A DNA stretch of 64,000 nt from Candidatus Thioglobus sp. (lineage in GTDB: Bacteria; Pseudomonadota; Gammaproteobacteria; PS1; Pseudothioglobaceae), in NCBI GenBank assembly GCA_012959965.1, contig DUCF01000036.1, positions 1 to 64,000 on the forward strand, in the 5' to 3' direction. The notes beneath the pieces are model-generated. The model was not told where the DNA came from. It saw only the letters and a list, made by a program, of their open reading frames with translations, and ran no database searches. This document shows, one piece after another, positions 32,856-42,321 of the stretch (the first letter of the stretch is position 1; every line of letters starts with the position of its first letter). The position numbers were made by a program, and so were the translations under genes.

Positions 32856-34322
32856 ATGCAATACCAAGATTTAAGAGAATTTATTGAAGCACTTGAGGCC
32901 CAAGGCGAGCTTGTAAGAATCAAGGCACTGGTCGACGCCAATCTAGAAATAACCGAAATTTGCAGACGCACTTTAGATAAAGAAGGACCTGCACTGCTGT
33001 TCGAGAATGTCAATGGCGCCAGCATGCCCGTACTTGCCAATCTTTTTGGCACAACTAAAAGAGTGGCAATGGCAATGGGTCAAGCTGATTTAGGCGCATT
33101 GCGCGAATTAGGAAAAGTTCTTGCACAACTCAAGCAACCAGAGCCACCAAAAGGCTTTAAAGACGCTCTAGATAAACTGCCTTTATTCAAACAAGCACTT
33201 AATATGCCGGTTAAGGTCTTGAATAAAGGTCAATGCCAAGAAAATGTCATTGAAGGTGAAGACGTTGATCTCAACAAACTACCGATACAAACTTGCTGGC
33301 CTAAAGATATTGCACCGCTCATCACTTGGGGTCTCGTTATTACCAAAGGCCCAACTCGAGACAGGCAAAATCTTGGTATTTATCGTCAACAGTTACTGGG
33401 TAAAAATAAACTGATTATGCGCTGGCTTTCGCAACGCGGCGGAGCATTGGACTTTAAAGATTGGTGCGAGCAAAATCCTGGCAAACCCTTTCCAATTTCT
33501 GTTGCTCTTGGCGCAGATCCAGCAACAACACTGGCGGCTGTCACCCCCATTCCCGACAGTTTAAGTGAGTATGCTTTTGCAGGACTTCTAAGAGGTAAAA
33601 AAACCAAAGTTTGTAAATGCCTTGGCAATGATTTACAAGTACCAGAAAATGCTGAAATTATTTTAGAAGGCGTCATTCACCCCGACGAAGTCGCGGAAGA
33701 AGGGCCTTATGGCGACCACACAGGTTACTATAACGAGGTAGAGACCTTTCCAGTATTTACCGTGGAAAAAATAACCCATAGAAACAACCCAATTTATCAC
33801 TCCACTTATACTGGCAAGCCAATTGATGAGCCAGCCGTATTAGGAGTTGCCTTAAACGAAGTTTTTGTGCCTTTATTGCAGCAACAATTCAGTGAAATTG
33901 TAGATTTCTACCTGCCACCAGAAGCTTGCTCTTACCGAATGGCGATTGTAAGCATGAAGAAGCAGTACCCCGGACACGCTAAACGCGTGATGATGGGTGT
34001 TTGGTCATTCTTAAGGCAGTTCATGTATACCAAATTCGTTATTGTTGTTGACGACGATATAAACATTAGAGACTGGAAAGAAGTTATTTGGGCGCTTTCT
34101 ACACGCGTCGATCCATCGCGCGACACTTCACTAATTGACAATACCCCAATCGATTATTTAGACTTTGCATCTCCGGTCTCAGGACTCGGTTCAAAGATGG
34201 GCATTGATGCCACAAACAAACATCCTGGAGAGACTAATAGAGAATGGGGAGAGCCTATTGTTATGAGCAACGAAGTAATTGCTAAAATTGATAGCATCTG
34301 GAGTGAATTAGGCATTGACTAG
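32856..34322 (+). CDS. ubiD: UbiD-family 4-hydroxy-3-polyprenylbenzoate decarboxylase
   Basis: UbiD is the prenylated-FMN decarboxylase of ubiquinone synthesis. Its 488 residues include [18 protein letters not shown], the prFMN-binding region [32 protein letters not shown] (catalytic Glu/Arg set, in part) and [18 protein letters not shown] precedes the start. It follows dnaQ with a 12-bp gap, and a tRNA cluster lies downstream. The prFMN-making partner UbiX is not in the window. Confidence 0.95.
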   Translation: MQYQDLREFIEALEAQGELVRIKALVDANLEITEICRRTLDKEGPALLFENVNGASMPVLANLFGTTKRVAMAMGQADLGALRELGKVLAQLKQPEPPKGFKDALDKLPLFKQALNMPVKVLNKGQCQENVIEGEDVDLNKLPIQTCWPKDIAPLITWGLVITKGPTRDRQNLGIYRQQLLGKNKLIMRWLSQRGGALDFKDWCEQNPGKPFPISVALGADPATTLAAVTPIPDSLSEYAFAGLLRGKKTKVCKCLGNDLQVPENAEIILEGVIHPDEVAEEGPYGDHTGYYNEVETFPVFTVEKITHRNNPIYHSTYTGKPIDEPAVLGVALNEVFVPLLQQQFSEIVDFYLPPEACSYRMAIVSMKKQYPGHAKRVMMGVWSFLRQFMYTKFVIVVDDDINIRDWKEVIWALSTRVDPSRDTSLIDNTPIDYLDFASPVSGLGSKMGIDATNKHPGETNREWGEPIVMSNEVIAKIDSIWSELGID

Positions 34323-34353
34323 ACAAACTATCAAAGTATAATTGTGCTTTTTT

Positions 34354-34430
34354 CGGAGTGTAGCGCAGTTTGGTAGCGTATCTGGTTTGGGACCAGAGGG
34401 TCGGGGGTTCAAGTCCCTCCACTCCGACCA
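34354..34430 (+). tRNA. tRNA-Pro (TGG)
   Basis: CGGAGTG acceptor paired with CACTCCG, anticodon loop TTTGGGA (TGG), T-loop GGTTCAAGTCC, encoded CCA. It is the first of three tandem tRNAs. Confidence 0.96.
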
Positions 34431-34476
34431 ATATTTTGTAAAGTGTTACTAGCCTTGATTTAGAACACAGTTTTTT

Positions 34477-34553
34477 GCGCCCATAGCTCAGCTGGATAGA
34501 GCAACGGCCTTCTAAGCCGTAGGTCATACGTTCGAATCGTATTGGGCGCACCA
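34477..34553 (+). tRNA. tRNA-Arg (TCT)
   Basis: GCGCCCA acceptor paired with TGGGCGC, anticodon loop CTTCTAA (TCT), T-loop GTTCGAATC, encoded CCA. Confidence 0.96.
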
Positions 34554-34566
34554 CTTTCTGTTTTAT

Positions 34567-34643
34567 GGCGGGAATAGCTCAGTTGGTAGAGCCCCGGATT
34601 GTGATTCCGGTTGTCGCGGGTTCAAACCCCGTTTCTCGCCCCA
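34567..34643 (+). tRNA. tRNA-His (GTG)
   Basis: The extra 5' G (34567) pairs with the discriminator C as expected for tRNA-His. The anticodon loop TTGTGAT gives GTG. T-loop GGTTCAAACCC; CCA is encoded at 34641-34643. Confidence 0.95.
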
Positions 34644-34654
34644 CCCCTTGATTG

Positions 34655-34795
34655 TCAGGCGAAGCCTGAGCTTAAAGAGAATTACTCGCGTACACCGACA
34701 AACATAAGTCGCATACCAAGTATGCGCTAATCGATCACGATTAAGATGTTAGGGGTTATTGAGGGTGACTCTCAGTCTGGCCTAGCTGGACTGAG
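34655..34795 (+). ncRNA. Candidate structured RNA: four perfect short hairpins in series
   Basis: TCAGGC-GAA-GCCTGA (34655-34669), CGCATAC-CAA-GTATGCG (34710-34726), TAATCG-ATCA-CGATTA (34728-34743) and CTCAGTC...GACTGAG (34771-34795) follow the tRNA-His gene. No open frame and no T-run are present. It could be the processed 3' part of the tRNA transcript or a small RNA. No known RNA family is recognised. Confidence 0.3.
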
Positions 34796-34813
34796 AACAA
34801 TAAAGCGAAGACT

Positions 34814-34963
34814 TCAAAAAAGATTAGAAATGTAGTCTTGGGCTTGAACAATATAAGACTCAACTTTTTGCTTGGCATTGGAGGTTTCAGTTTGCACATT
34901 CTCCATCGTGCAACTTGCAGACAACAAGCCTAACAAGACTATAGATAATAACTTAAATTTCAT
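34814..34963 (-). CDS. Small lipoprotein, 49 residues
   Basis: This short frame begins at the ATG at 34963 with AGGAG immediately upstream. MKFKLLSIVLLGLLSASC forms a lipoprotein signal whose lipobox is LSAS-C with Cys18, the residue to be lipidated. The mature part is about 32 residues (TMENVQTETSNAKQKVESY, then IVQAQDYISNLF), a short amphipathic helix. Similar tiny entericidin-like or Lpp-like lipoproteins exist, but no family assignment is safe. It converges on the tRNA cluster and diverges from the secreted protein at 35131. Confidence 0.75.
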   Translation of the reverse strand: MKFKLLSIVLLGLLSASCTMENVQTETSNAKQKVESYIVQAQDYISNLF

Positions 34964-35130
34964 TTTATTCTCCTAGTTAATAGTGATGAAATTATAAAAC
35001 ACTTTGGTCTGCAAAAATAAGCATTATAATTACAAACATTAAAGGGTTACAGTAGCAATTGTTTTAAACACTTTAGAGTGATAAATTATTTGATATAATC
35101 GCTGTTATTATATTGATATCGGACTCCATC

Positions 35131-35637
35131 ATGAAGCGATTATTGCTTGCCACAATCATTGGCTCACTGACTCTCTTAAATAATGCCGTTAGCGCTGGTG
35201 GCCTTGCTGAAGAGGCAGCATTAAGAGACATCAACCCAGTTTGTCAATCCCATCTTGAACAAGTTGAAAACTCATACAACTTAAACGGCTTAAATTTAAC
35301 TTTTTTCCATCCCGAAGAGGCTAGCGCCTACCCGTCTTTTCATACATCGACAGAAAAGTTTGAAAATGGCGCCTCATTCTTCGCCACCAGCCTATCTCCA
35401 GACGGGGAAATGTGCTACATTTCAATCATTAAAACAACTATTGTCAACAATCAAAGCTGTGCCAACATTCTTCAGGCACGAATGGAGAACGACGAAACAT
35501 TAAAAGTAACAAACTATGGTGATGGCGATTATATCCACCTGTACCCCGCATCAGGCGCTTATCAGATGCTATTGGTCGATATTGGTGTAAATGCCTGCGC
35601 CATCACTGAAACTCGAATGATGTGGCCGGGCGCATAA
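35131..35637 (+). CDS. Small secreted protein, unknown function
   Basis: The start is taken at the ATG at 35131, giving MKRLLLATIIGSLTLLNNAVSA as a Sec signal; a start six codons earlier adds nothing. The mature protein (about 146 residues of 168) has four or five Cys (VCQSHLEQ, EMCYIS, QSCANIL, NACAIT), suggesting periplasmic disulfides. I recognise no family. TATAAT lies about 35 bases upstream (in TTTGATATAATCG), a probable -10 box. Confidence 0.75.
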   Translation: MKRLLLATIIGSLTLLNNAVSAGGLAEEAALRDINPVCQSHLEQVENSYNLNGLNLTFFHPEEASAYPSFHTSTEKFENGASFFATSLSPDGEMCYISIIKTTIVNNQSCANILQARMENDETLKVTNYGDGDYIHLYPASGAYQMLLVDIGVNACAITETRMMWPGA

Positions 35638-35780
35638 GCCGTTTACCCGTCTTCCTTTAAAATATATGTAATGTAGTGCACAACTTGCAGGACATGTAAT
35701 ATATTGCAATCTATAGATCAGTATGGTCTCATAATATATTATATAATCATCTTTCATAATTACCGTATCTTGAGAATACT

Positions 35781-36362
35781 ATGGATTCATTAACTTTATA
35801 TATTCTTATTTTTGTAGTAGTGGCTGTGTTTTTCTGGGTTATCAAAGTCTACAATTCTTTAATAGCAATGATTCAGGCGATCATTAATAACTTTAAGCAA
35901 ATAGACATTCAACTCGATAGAAGGGCCAAGATTTTTACCAATTTAATAGAAGTGGTCAAAAAAGCAATGAGTCATGAAATGGAGCTATTAACCAAAGTCA
36001 CTGAACGCAGAATCACCTCTCTTGCAGCCAGTAAGTCAGGAGATACAGCAACAAAAATGGCTGCCGAAAATCAGATTTCATCGCTAATCCCGCAGCTATC
36101 AGTACAATTTGAAGCTTACCCACAAGTCACGGCTGGCACCAACGCCCTACAACTGCAAGAAGAAATTGTTTCTACAGAAAATAAACTGGCGTACGCAAAA
36201 CAAGCATACAACGACTCCATTGAAAAATATGAAGCCAAAAAACAAAGCTTTCTAGAAGCTTTTGTGGTGTCGATATTTTCGAAGCTAAACAAGAGCTTTG
36301 AGCAATGGGGTTTAACGGCAGAAAAAAGGCAAGAAAACGAAGACATGGCGATTAAGTTTTAA
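35781..36362 (+). CDS. LemA family membrane protein
   Basis: LemA proteins have one N-terminal transmembrane helix (here residues ~4-21) and a helical bundle. The family core is VYNSLIAMIQAIINNFKQID followed by LDRRAKIFTNLIEVVK, and the ENQISSLIPQLSVQFEAYP region follows. There are 193 residues. It is paired with the M48 peptidase 17 bp downstream, a common arrangement in bacteria, and probably acts with it in envelope protein quality control. Its exact role is unknown in general. Confidence 0.88.
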   Translation: MDSLTLYILIFVVVAVFFWVIKVYNSLIAMIQAIINNFKQIDIQLDRRAKIFTNLIEVVKKAMSHEMELLTKVTERRITSLAASKSGDTATKMAAENQISSLIPQLSVQFEAYPQVTAGTNALQLQEEIVSTENKLAYAKQAYNDSIEKYEAKKQSFLEAFVVSIFSKLNKSFEQWGLTAEKRQENEDMAIKF

Positions 36363-36379
36363 CCGGTCATTAAGTACTC

Positions 36380-37363
36380 ATGCAAGTAGGTGACTTTAGA
36401 GAGACCATTCGAAAAAATAATCGGCGCACAACATTTGTTGTAGGGATGTTTATTGCACTGTATATTCTTCTCGGCCTACTGATTGATGTCGCTCTGTATC
36501 TACAAACAGAGGTCAGTATTAGTAACATTCTTGTATCAATAGCCAATGGTAGTTTGGCCCCAAAAGCCACAATTATCACTGTTATTGTCGCCTGTATTTC
36601 AATAGCTGTCACTTTTAAAATGAGTGACAAGCTGATGTTAATGGGCACAAACTCTAAAGAAATTACCAGTTTAAATGCTGCACTTGATGACGAAGAAAAG
36701 CAATTGTACAACATTGTTGAAGAATTAAAGATCTCAGCAGGTATGAATTACATGCCAAAAGTCTATATCATCGAAGACAACTACACCAACGCCTTCGCAT
36801 CAGGCTACTCTGAAAAATCCGCCCTCATTGCAGTTACAAGAAGGCTTGTACGACTATTGAATCGAGACGAGCTTCAAGCAGTGGTAGCGCATGAATTAAC
36901 CCACATAAGAAACAACGACATAAAGCTAACATTGTTTGCCACAGTTCTTGCAAATATCATGTTGTTAATTGTCGATGTTTTATTTAGAGGCGCGTTCTAT
37001 GGCAGGAATAGAAAAGGTGGTGGCATAATTATATTTTTGGCCATTTTTCTACGAGTTGTCTTTCCTTTAGTTACTTACTCTCTGCTAATGTATTTATCAA
37101 GAACACGTGAGTACATGGCAGATGCTGGAGCCGTTGAGTTAATGCGCGCAAATCAGCCAATGATTAACGCATTGAAGAAAATTAGTGGTGATTATGAAGA
37201 CAACGAATCCGAAATTACCCTTCCTAAAACTGATGAGATAAGACGAGCGGCTTATATCTTCAATATCGATTCAAAGAAGAAATATCGCAGTAAAATGTCA
37301 AATATGTTCTCAACGCATCCGAAAACTCAAGATCGTATCAACGAACTTCAGGGAAATTCGTAA
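36380..37363 (+). CDS. M48-family membrane metallopeptidase, HtpX-like
   Basis: This is a zinc endopeptidase of the inner membrane. HELTH at residues 171-175 is the catalytic motif, followed by RTREYMADAGAVELM with the third-ligand Glu. Two N-terminal transmembrane helices (~17-40 and ~62-79) and two later ones around 185-235 bracket the active site. The C-terminus has MFSTHPKTQDRINELQ, typical of HtpX. It follows lemA in an operon, and map begins 10 bp after its stop. Confidence 0.9.
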   Translation: MQVGDFRETIRKNNRRTTFVVGMFIALYILLGLLIDVALYLQTEVSISNILVSIANGSLAPKATIITVIVACISIAVTFKMSDKLMLMGTNSKEITSLNAALDDEEKQLYNIVEELKISAGMNYMPKVYIIEDNYTNAFASGYSEKSALIAVTRRLVRLLNRDELQAVVAHELTHIRNNDIKLTLFATVLANIMLLIVDVLFRGAFYGRNRKGGGIIIFLAIFLRVVFPLVTYSLLMYLSRTREYMADAGAVELMRANQPMINALKKISGDYEDNESEITLPKTDEIRRAAYIFNIDSKKKYRSKMSNMFSTHPKTQDRINELQGNS

Positions 37364-37373
37364 ACAATTCACA

Positions 37374-38150
37374 ATGGCAATTACAATTAAATCTTCATCT
37401 GAAGTCGAGAAAATGCGCATCGCTGGCAAACTGGCAGCTAGCGTCCTTGATATGATTACCCCACATGTTGTCGTTGGCATTACAACAGAACATCTTGATC
37501 AAATTTGCCACAAATTTATCGTTGATGATTTGGGCGCTATTCCAGCTCCGCTGAATTACCACGGCTTTCCAAAATCGATTTGCACATCAATCAATAACGT
37601 TGTTTGTCACGGCATCCCGGGCGAGAAAAAACTCAAAAAAGGTGACATTATCAATATCGATATTACTGTCATTAAAGACGGCTTTCATGGCGACACCTCG
37701 AAAATGTTTATTGCTGGCAAGTCAAATGTCAAGGCTACAAGAATTTGTAAAATTGCCCAAGAGTGCATGTATCTCGGAATTGGTCTTGTTAAGCCAGGTA
37801 TTCACTTAGGCGAAATTGGTCAAGTGATTGGTGCGCATGCGCATGCGCAACATTGCTCGGTTGTAAGGGACTACTGTGGGCATGGTATTGGTCAAGGCTT
37901 CCACGAAGAGCCACAAGTCCTGCATTACGACAACGGCAAGGCAAAACAATCACCAATTCTTGAGCCAGGAATGACTTTTACTATAGAGCCCATGATTAAT
38001 CTAGGCGGCTATCAAGTTGTTACCTCTAGGCTTGATGGCTGGACAGTGACCACCAAAGATCGTTCTTTATCGGCCCAATGGGAGCACACTATTTTGGTAA
38101 CTGAAACGGGCCATGAAATCCTCACTCTTAGAGCAGAAGAGAATATTTAG
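37374..38150 (+). CDS. map: Methionine aminopeptidase type I
   Basis: Map removes the initiator Met from new proteins. Its 258 residues hold the five metal ligands: Asp in INIDITVIKDGFHGDTSKMF (in part), His in CGHGIGQGFHEEP, Glu in TIEPMI and the last Glu in QWEHTILVTE. The type I form lacks a long N-terminal zinc-finger extension. It is the third gene after lemA and the M48 peptidase, though it may have its own promoter. Confidence 0.96.
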   Translation: MAITIKSSSEVEKMRIAGKLAASVLDMITPHVVVGITTEHLDQICHKFIVDDLGAIPAPLNYHGFPKSICTSINNVVCHGIPGEKKLKKGDIINIDITVIKDGFHGDTSKMFIAGKSNVKATRICKIAQECMYLGIGLVKPGIHLGEIGQVIGAHAHAQHCSVVRDYCGHGIGQGFHEEPQVLHYDNGKAKQSPILEPGMTFTIEPMINLGGYQVVTSRLDGWTVTTKDRSLSAQWEHTILVTETGHEILTLRAEENI

Positions 38151-38239
38151 AAGTCCCACCAAAGCCACACTCTGTGACTGTTATTCAAAGCCCAGCTTGT
38201 GCTAAAATATCACTTTTTTTTATAGTTACTTTTTAACTT

Positions 38240-38857
38240 GTGAAACGCTTAAGAAATTACTTTATTTCTGGCCTTCTGTTCTGGATTCCACTGGCCCTCA
38301 GTATCATGGTAATCAAGTTCTTTTTAGAGCTAATTAACAGTATTGTGCCACCAGAATACCTGCCTGAAACATTATTCAATTTTGGCGCACAAATACCCGG
38401 TTCAGGTATTTTCTGGGTGCTTCTTGTCATTCTGCTAACAGGCGCCCTGGTTAGTAATATTATTGGCCGGAAAATTGTCGAACTCTGGGAAAAAGTTCTC
38501 AGTCGCATTCCAGGTTTTCGTGGTATCTACAGTGCCCTAAAAAAACTTTCCTCAACTGTACTCAGCACATCGGGTGAAGGGTTTCGCAAAGCACTTTTAG
38601 TTCAATACCCGCGCGAAGGCATGTGGACAATCGCCTTTCAAACAGGCAGCTATCACGGCGAAGTGGAAAAAATAATCGGTGAAGAGATTGTCAATCTTTA
38701 TGTTCCGACAACACCGAACCCAACATCAGGCTTCTTTATCATGATGCCGAAAAAAGACGTCATCGAGCTCGAAATGAGTGTCGATGAAGCATTCAAACTA
38801 GTTATTTCTACCGGCGTTGTTGCGCCTGATTTAATCGATATTAAGGATAAAAAATGA
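38240..38857 (+). CDS. DUF502 family inner-membrane protein
   Basis: The family is recognised from [19 protein letters not shown] at the N-terminus, [19 protein letters not shown] as the second transmembrane segment, and [19 protein letters not shown] and [19 protein letters not shown] downstream. There are 205 residues. The start is a GTG at 38240. It sits directly before aspS, as in many gammaproteobacteria, and overlaps it by ATGA. The molecular function is not established. Confidence 0.85.
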   Translation: MKRLRNYFISGLLFWIPLALSIMVIKFFLELINSIVPPEYLPETLFNFGAQIPGSGIFWVLLVILLTGALVSNIIGRKIVELWEKVLSRIPGFRGIYSALKKLSSTVLSTSGEGFRKALLVQYPREGMWTIAFQTGSYHGEVEKIIGEEIVNLYVPTTPNPTSGFFIMMPKKDVIELEMSVDEAFKLVISTGVVAPDLIDIKDKK

Positions 38858-40608
38858 GAACACACTTTTGTGGCGAATTAAATAAAGACGCCCTAGATCA
38901 AGAAGTCACTCTTTGTGGCTGGGTTAATAGAAGACGCGACCATGGTGGTGTTATCTTTCTTGACATCCGAGACAAGCGCGGTATTGCCCAAGTGGTTATT
39001 AATCCTGACACTGCTAATACTTTCGCAATTGCAGAAAGTGTTCGCAACGAATTTGTGCTCAAAATCAAAGGCATGGTTATTGCCAGAAACGAGGCAATGG
39101 TTAATAGCAAAATTCCAACGGGTGCAATTGAAGTTGTGGCTAGTGACATTGAAATTCTCAACGCCTCTAAGCCTATCCCATTTCAGCTAGATGCAACAGA
39201 TACATCTGAAGAAGTAAGACTGAAATATCGCTATCTTGATCTGCGTCGCGACGAGATGCAAAAACGCTTAAGACTAAGATCCAAAGTAACGCATTTCATG
39301 CGCGACTTCATGGATAGCAATGACTTTCTTGATATTGAAACACCCTTCTTAACAAAAGCAACACCAGAAGGCGCTAGAGATTACTTGGTCCCATCAAGGA
39401 CACACGAAGGTAGCTTTTTTGCTCTACCGCAATCGCCACAACTTTTCAAGCAGTTGCTTATGATGTCGGGATTTGAGCGTTATTACCAAATTGTCAAATG
39501 TTTCAGAGATGAAGATTTGCGCGCCGATCGTCAACCAGAATTTACCCAGTTAGATATTGAGACTTCATTTATGAATGAGGATGAAATTACTGGACTCATG
39601 GAAGAAATGGTTCGTGGCCTTTTCAAGGATGCTATTGATGTCAGTCTTCCTGGCGAGTTCCCAACCATTACTTTTAATGATGCGATGCGCCTTTATGGTG
39701 TTGATCGTCCTGATATGCGCATACCCTTGCAAATGGTTGATTTAAACGAATTGATGCAATCGGTTGAGTTTAAAGTTTTCTCAGGCCCTGCAAGCAGTGA
39801 AGATGGCCGAGTAGCAGCTATGAGGGTGCCAGGTGGCGCAACTATCAGTCGTAAACAAATTGACGACTACACCAAGTTTGTCAGCATTTATGGTGCTAAA
39901 GGCCTTGCTTACATCAAGCTTAACGAAGACGGCCCGGCCTCACCAATTATCAAATTCTTAGGTGATGAAGTTACTCAAAAAGTAATCGAGCTAACTGGCG
40001 CTGAAACCGGCGATATTATTTTCTTTGGTGCGGACAAGGCAAAAGTTGTTAACGAATCTCTGGGCAACCTTAGAGAAAAATTAGCAAACGATCTCAATCT
40101 TTACGACAAAGAATGGGCGCCAATTTGGGTACTTGACTTCCCAATGTTTGATGTTGCTGACGATGGCTCACTTAACGCCATTCACCACCCATTCACTGCA
40201 CCAAGTGTTGATGCCGAGACGCTTGTTAGTAACCCTAGCAAAGCGTTATCCCGTGCATACGATTTGGTTATCAACGGCTCCGAAGTCGGTGGTGGCTCGA
40301 TTCGTATTCACCAAAGTGATATGCAAAAAACAGTACTTACCCTTCTTGGCATTGATGAAGAAGAGGCACGCGAGAAATTTGGTTTTTTGCTTGATGCTCT
40401 AGAATACGGCTGCCCACCACATGGTGGTATGGCCTTTGGTTTGGATCGATTAGTGATGATTCTCGCCGGCGCAGACTCCATCAGAGAAGTCATTGCATTC
40501 CCTAAAACACAAACTGCTGCATGCTTATTAACCAGTGCACCAGCCAGTGTGCCAAGAAAACAACTTAGAGAATTAAGCATCAAAGTTAGCTTGCCGGAAA
40601 AATCATAA
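38854..40608 (+). CDS. aspS: Aspartyl-tRNA synthetase
   Basis: A class II synthetase of 584 residues with the N-terminal OB anticodon-binding domain ([21 protein letters not shown] in part), motif 2 around [18 protein letters not shown], the bacterial GAD insertion domain at ~290-420 and motif 3 [12 protein letters not shown]. Its length is typical of bacterial AspRS. The nadA start directly abuts its stop. Whether it is discriminating or non-discriminating cannot be judged, as no gatCAB genes are in the window. Confidence 0.97.
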   Translation: MRTHFCGELNKDALDQEVTLCGWVNRRRDHGGVIFLDIRDKRGIAQVVINPDTANTFAIAESVRNEFVLKIKGMVIARNEAMVNSKIPTGAIEVVASDIEILNASKPIPFQLDATDTSEEVRLKYRYLDLRRDEMQKRLRLRSKVTHFMRDFMDSNDFLDIETPFLTKATPEGARDYLVPSRTHEGSFFALPQSPQLFKQLLMMSGFERYYQIVKCFRDEDLRADRQPEFTQLDIETSFMNEDEITGLMEEMVRGLFKDAIDVSLPGEFPTITFNDAMRLYGVDRPDMRIPLQMVDLNELMQSVEFKVFSGPASSEDGRVAAMRVPGGATISRKQIDDYTKFVSIYGAKGLAYIKLNEDGPASPIIKFLGDEVTQKVIELTGAETGDIIFFGADKAKVVNESLGNLREKLANDLNLYDKEWAPIWVLDFPMFDVADDGSLNAIHHPFTAPSVDAETLVSNPSKALSRAYDLVINGSEVGGGSIRIHQSDMQKTVLTLLGIDEEEAREKFGFLLDALEYGCPPHGGMAFGLDRLVMILAGADSIREVIAFPKTQTAACLLTSAPASVPRKQLRELSIKVSLPEKS

Positions 40609-41556
40609 ATGCAACTTAGGGATTCCATAAAAAAAGCCCTTAAGGACAATAATGCTCTTTTAGTAGCGCACTATTACGTCAGCGCTGATTTGCAAATATT
40701 GGCTGAAGAAACAGGTGGTGTTGTTTCAGATTCTCTGGAAATGGCCAGATTTGGTCAAAATTGCGACGCGGACACCATTGTTGTTGCCGGTGTGAAATTC
40801 ATGGGCGAAACAGCCAAAATCCTATCACCCGAAAAGCGTGTGTTGGTTTTGGACGAAGCGGCCACTTGTTCGCTTGACCTTTCTTGCCCAATTGATGAAT
40901 TCTCTGCATTTTGTGACGCACACCCTGACCACACTGTTGTGGTCTACGCCAATACCTCTGCCGAAGTTAAAGCACGAGCTGACTGGGTAGTAACCTCTGG
41001 TAGTGCACTCAAAGTTGTCAAATCTCTACACGAAGAAGGCAAGAAAATTCTTTGGGCGCCAGACAAGCACTTAGGACACTACGTTGGAGCAGAAACAGGT
41101 GCGGATATGCTGATGTGGGATGGTGCCTGTGTTGTCCACGAAGCATTTAAAGCCGAAGGCTTAGAAAGATTGATGCAAAAACTACCCGACGCAGCCGTAC
41201 TGGTTCATCCAGAATCCCCTAAAGAAGTGATTGCATTGGCCGACGTAGTTGGCTCAACTACTGCACTGATTAACGCAGTTGCAACAATGGATAACGATAC
41301 TTTTATCGTTGCAACCGATAACGGCATATTCCATAAAATGCGCGAAGTAGCTCCCGGTAAAAAGCTAATCGAAGCCCCTACCATGGGCGAAGGCGCGGAC
41401 TGTGAATCCTGTGCACATTGTCCCTGGATGGCCATGAATAGCCTTGAAAAATGCTTGGCAGTATTAGAGACTGGCAACAACGAAATTACAATTGATGAAG
41501 AGATTATTGATAAAGCCAAATCTTCCATCCATCGATTACTCGAATTCACCCAATAA
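40609..41556 (+). CDS. nadA: Quinolinate synthase A
   Basis: NadA condenses iminoaspartate with dihydroxyacetone phosphate for NAD synthesis, using a 4Fe-4S cluster. Visible are HYYVSADLQ (residues ~20), [22 protein letters not shown] and Cys residues in [18 protein letters not shown] and [14 protein letters not shown], the last carrying the C-terminal cluster Cys. There are 315 residues. It begins on the base after the aspS stop, so translation is probably coupled. Confidence 0.96.
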   Translation: MQLRDSIKKALKDNNALLVAHYYVSADLQILAEETGGVVSDSLEMARFGQNCDADTIVVAGVKFMGETAKILSPEKRVLVLDEAATCSLDLSCPIDEFSAFCDAHPDHTVVVYANTSAEVKARADWVVTSGSALKVVKSLHEEGKKILWAPDKHLGHYVGAETGADMLMWDGACVVHEAFKAEGLERLMQKLPDAAVLVHPESPKEVIALADVVGSTTALINAVATMDNDTFIVATDNGIFHKMREVAPGKKLIEAPTMGEGADCESCAHCPWMAMNSLEKCLAVLETGNNEITIDEEIIDKAKSSIHRLLEFTQ

Positions 41557-41580
41557 ATATAGAAACGGAGAAATAAAGCA

Positions 41581-42321
41581 ATGGCAGGACACAGTAAATG
41601 GCACAACATTCAGCACCGTAAAGGTGCACAAGATGCCAAACGCGGAAAAATCTTCACTAAATTAATTAAAGAAATTGTCGTTGCCGCCAAAAGAGGTGGT
41701 GGTGTTATAGAAAACAACCCATCTTTGCGGGCTATTATCGACAAAGCACTCGCGTCTAATATGAAGCGTGACACCATTGAAAATGCTGTGAAACGTGGTT
41801 CAGGTGATCTAGATGGTGATAATTACGAAGAAGTCAGATACGAAGGTTACGGCCTTGGTGGTACCGCCATTATGGTGGACTGCCTCACCGACAACATTAA
41901 CCGTACCGTTTCAGACGTTCGCCATGCATTTGCAAAACACGGTGGCAATCTTGGTACTGATGGATCCGTTGCTTATATGTTTACCAAACAAGGTTTTATT
42001 AGTTTTGCTGAAGGCGATGAAGACGCCATCATGGAAATTGCCATCGATGCTGGCGCAGAAGACGTTATCGTTAATGATGACGGTTCGATTGACGTGGTCA
42101 CAACGGCTGAAGATTTTTTCACCATTAAAGACGCATTAGTTGAAAGCGGCCAAAAAGTCGCGCACTCTCAAATTACTATGGAGCCAGCTAATAGAGTTGA
42201 TCTTAATCTTGAGGACGCCGAAAAATTCATGAAACTTATCGATCGCTTGGAAGATTTAGACGACACACAAGAGGTCTATCACAACGCTGAAATTTCTGAC
42301 GAGATAATGACACAACTATGA
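41581..42321 (+). CDS. yebC: YebC/TACO1 family protein
   Basis: The family signature [20 protein letters not shown] lies at the N-terminus, followed by [21 protein letters not shown] and the acidic central domain. There are 246 residues, and a GGAG site precedes the ATG. YebC-type proteins have been described as transcription regulators and, more recently, as factors that help translate polyproline stretches. The purL start overlaps its stop by ATGA. ruvC and ruvAB, its frequent neighbours, are not adjacent. Confidence 0.95.
   Translation: MAGHSKWHNIQHRKGAQDAKRGKIFTKLIKEIVVAAKRGGGVIENNPSLRAIIDKALASNMKRDTIENAVKRGSGDLDGDNYEEVRYEGYGLGGTAIMVDCLTDNINRTVSDVRHAFAKHGGNLGTDGSVAYMFTKQGFISFAEGDEDAIMEIAIDAGAEDVIVNDDGSIDVVTTAEDFFTIKDALVESGQKVAHSQITMEPANRVDLNLEDAEKFMKLIDRLEDLDDTQEVYHNAEISDEIMTQL

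Noticed and set aside
34655..34795. tmRNA or RNase P RNA
   Set aside because: The conserved ends and core motifs of both RNAs are missing and the region is too short.
35569..35757. 62-codon minus-strand frame
   Set aside because: It overlaps the 3' end of the secreted-protein gene, is rich in rare-context Tyr/Ile and lacks a ribosome site.
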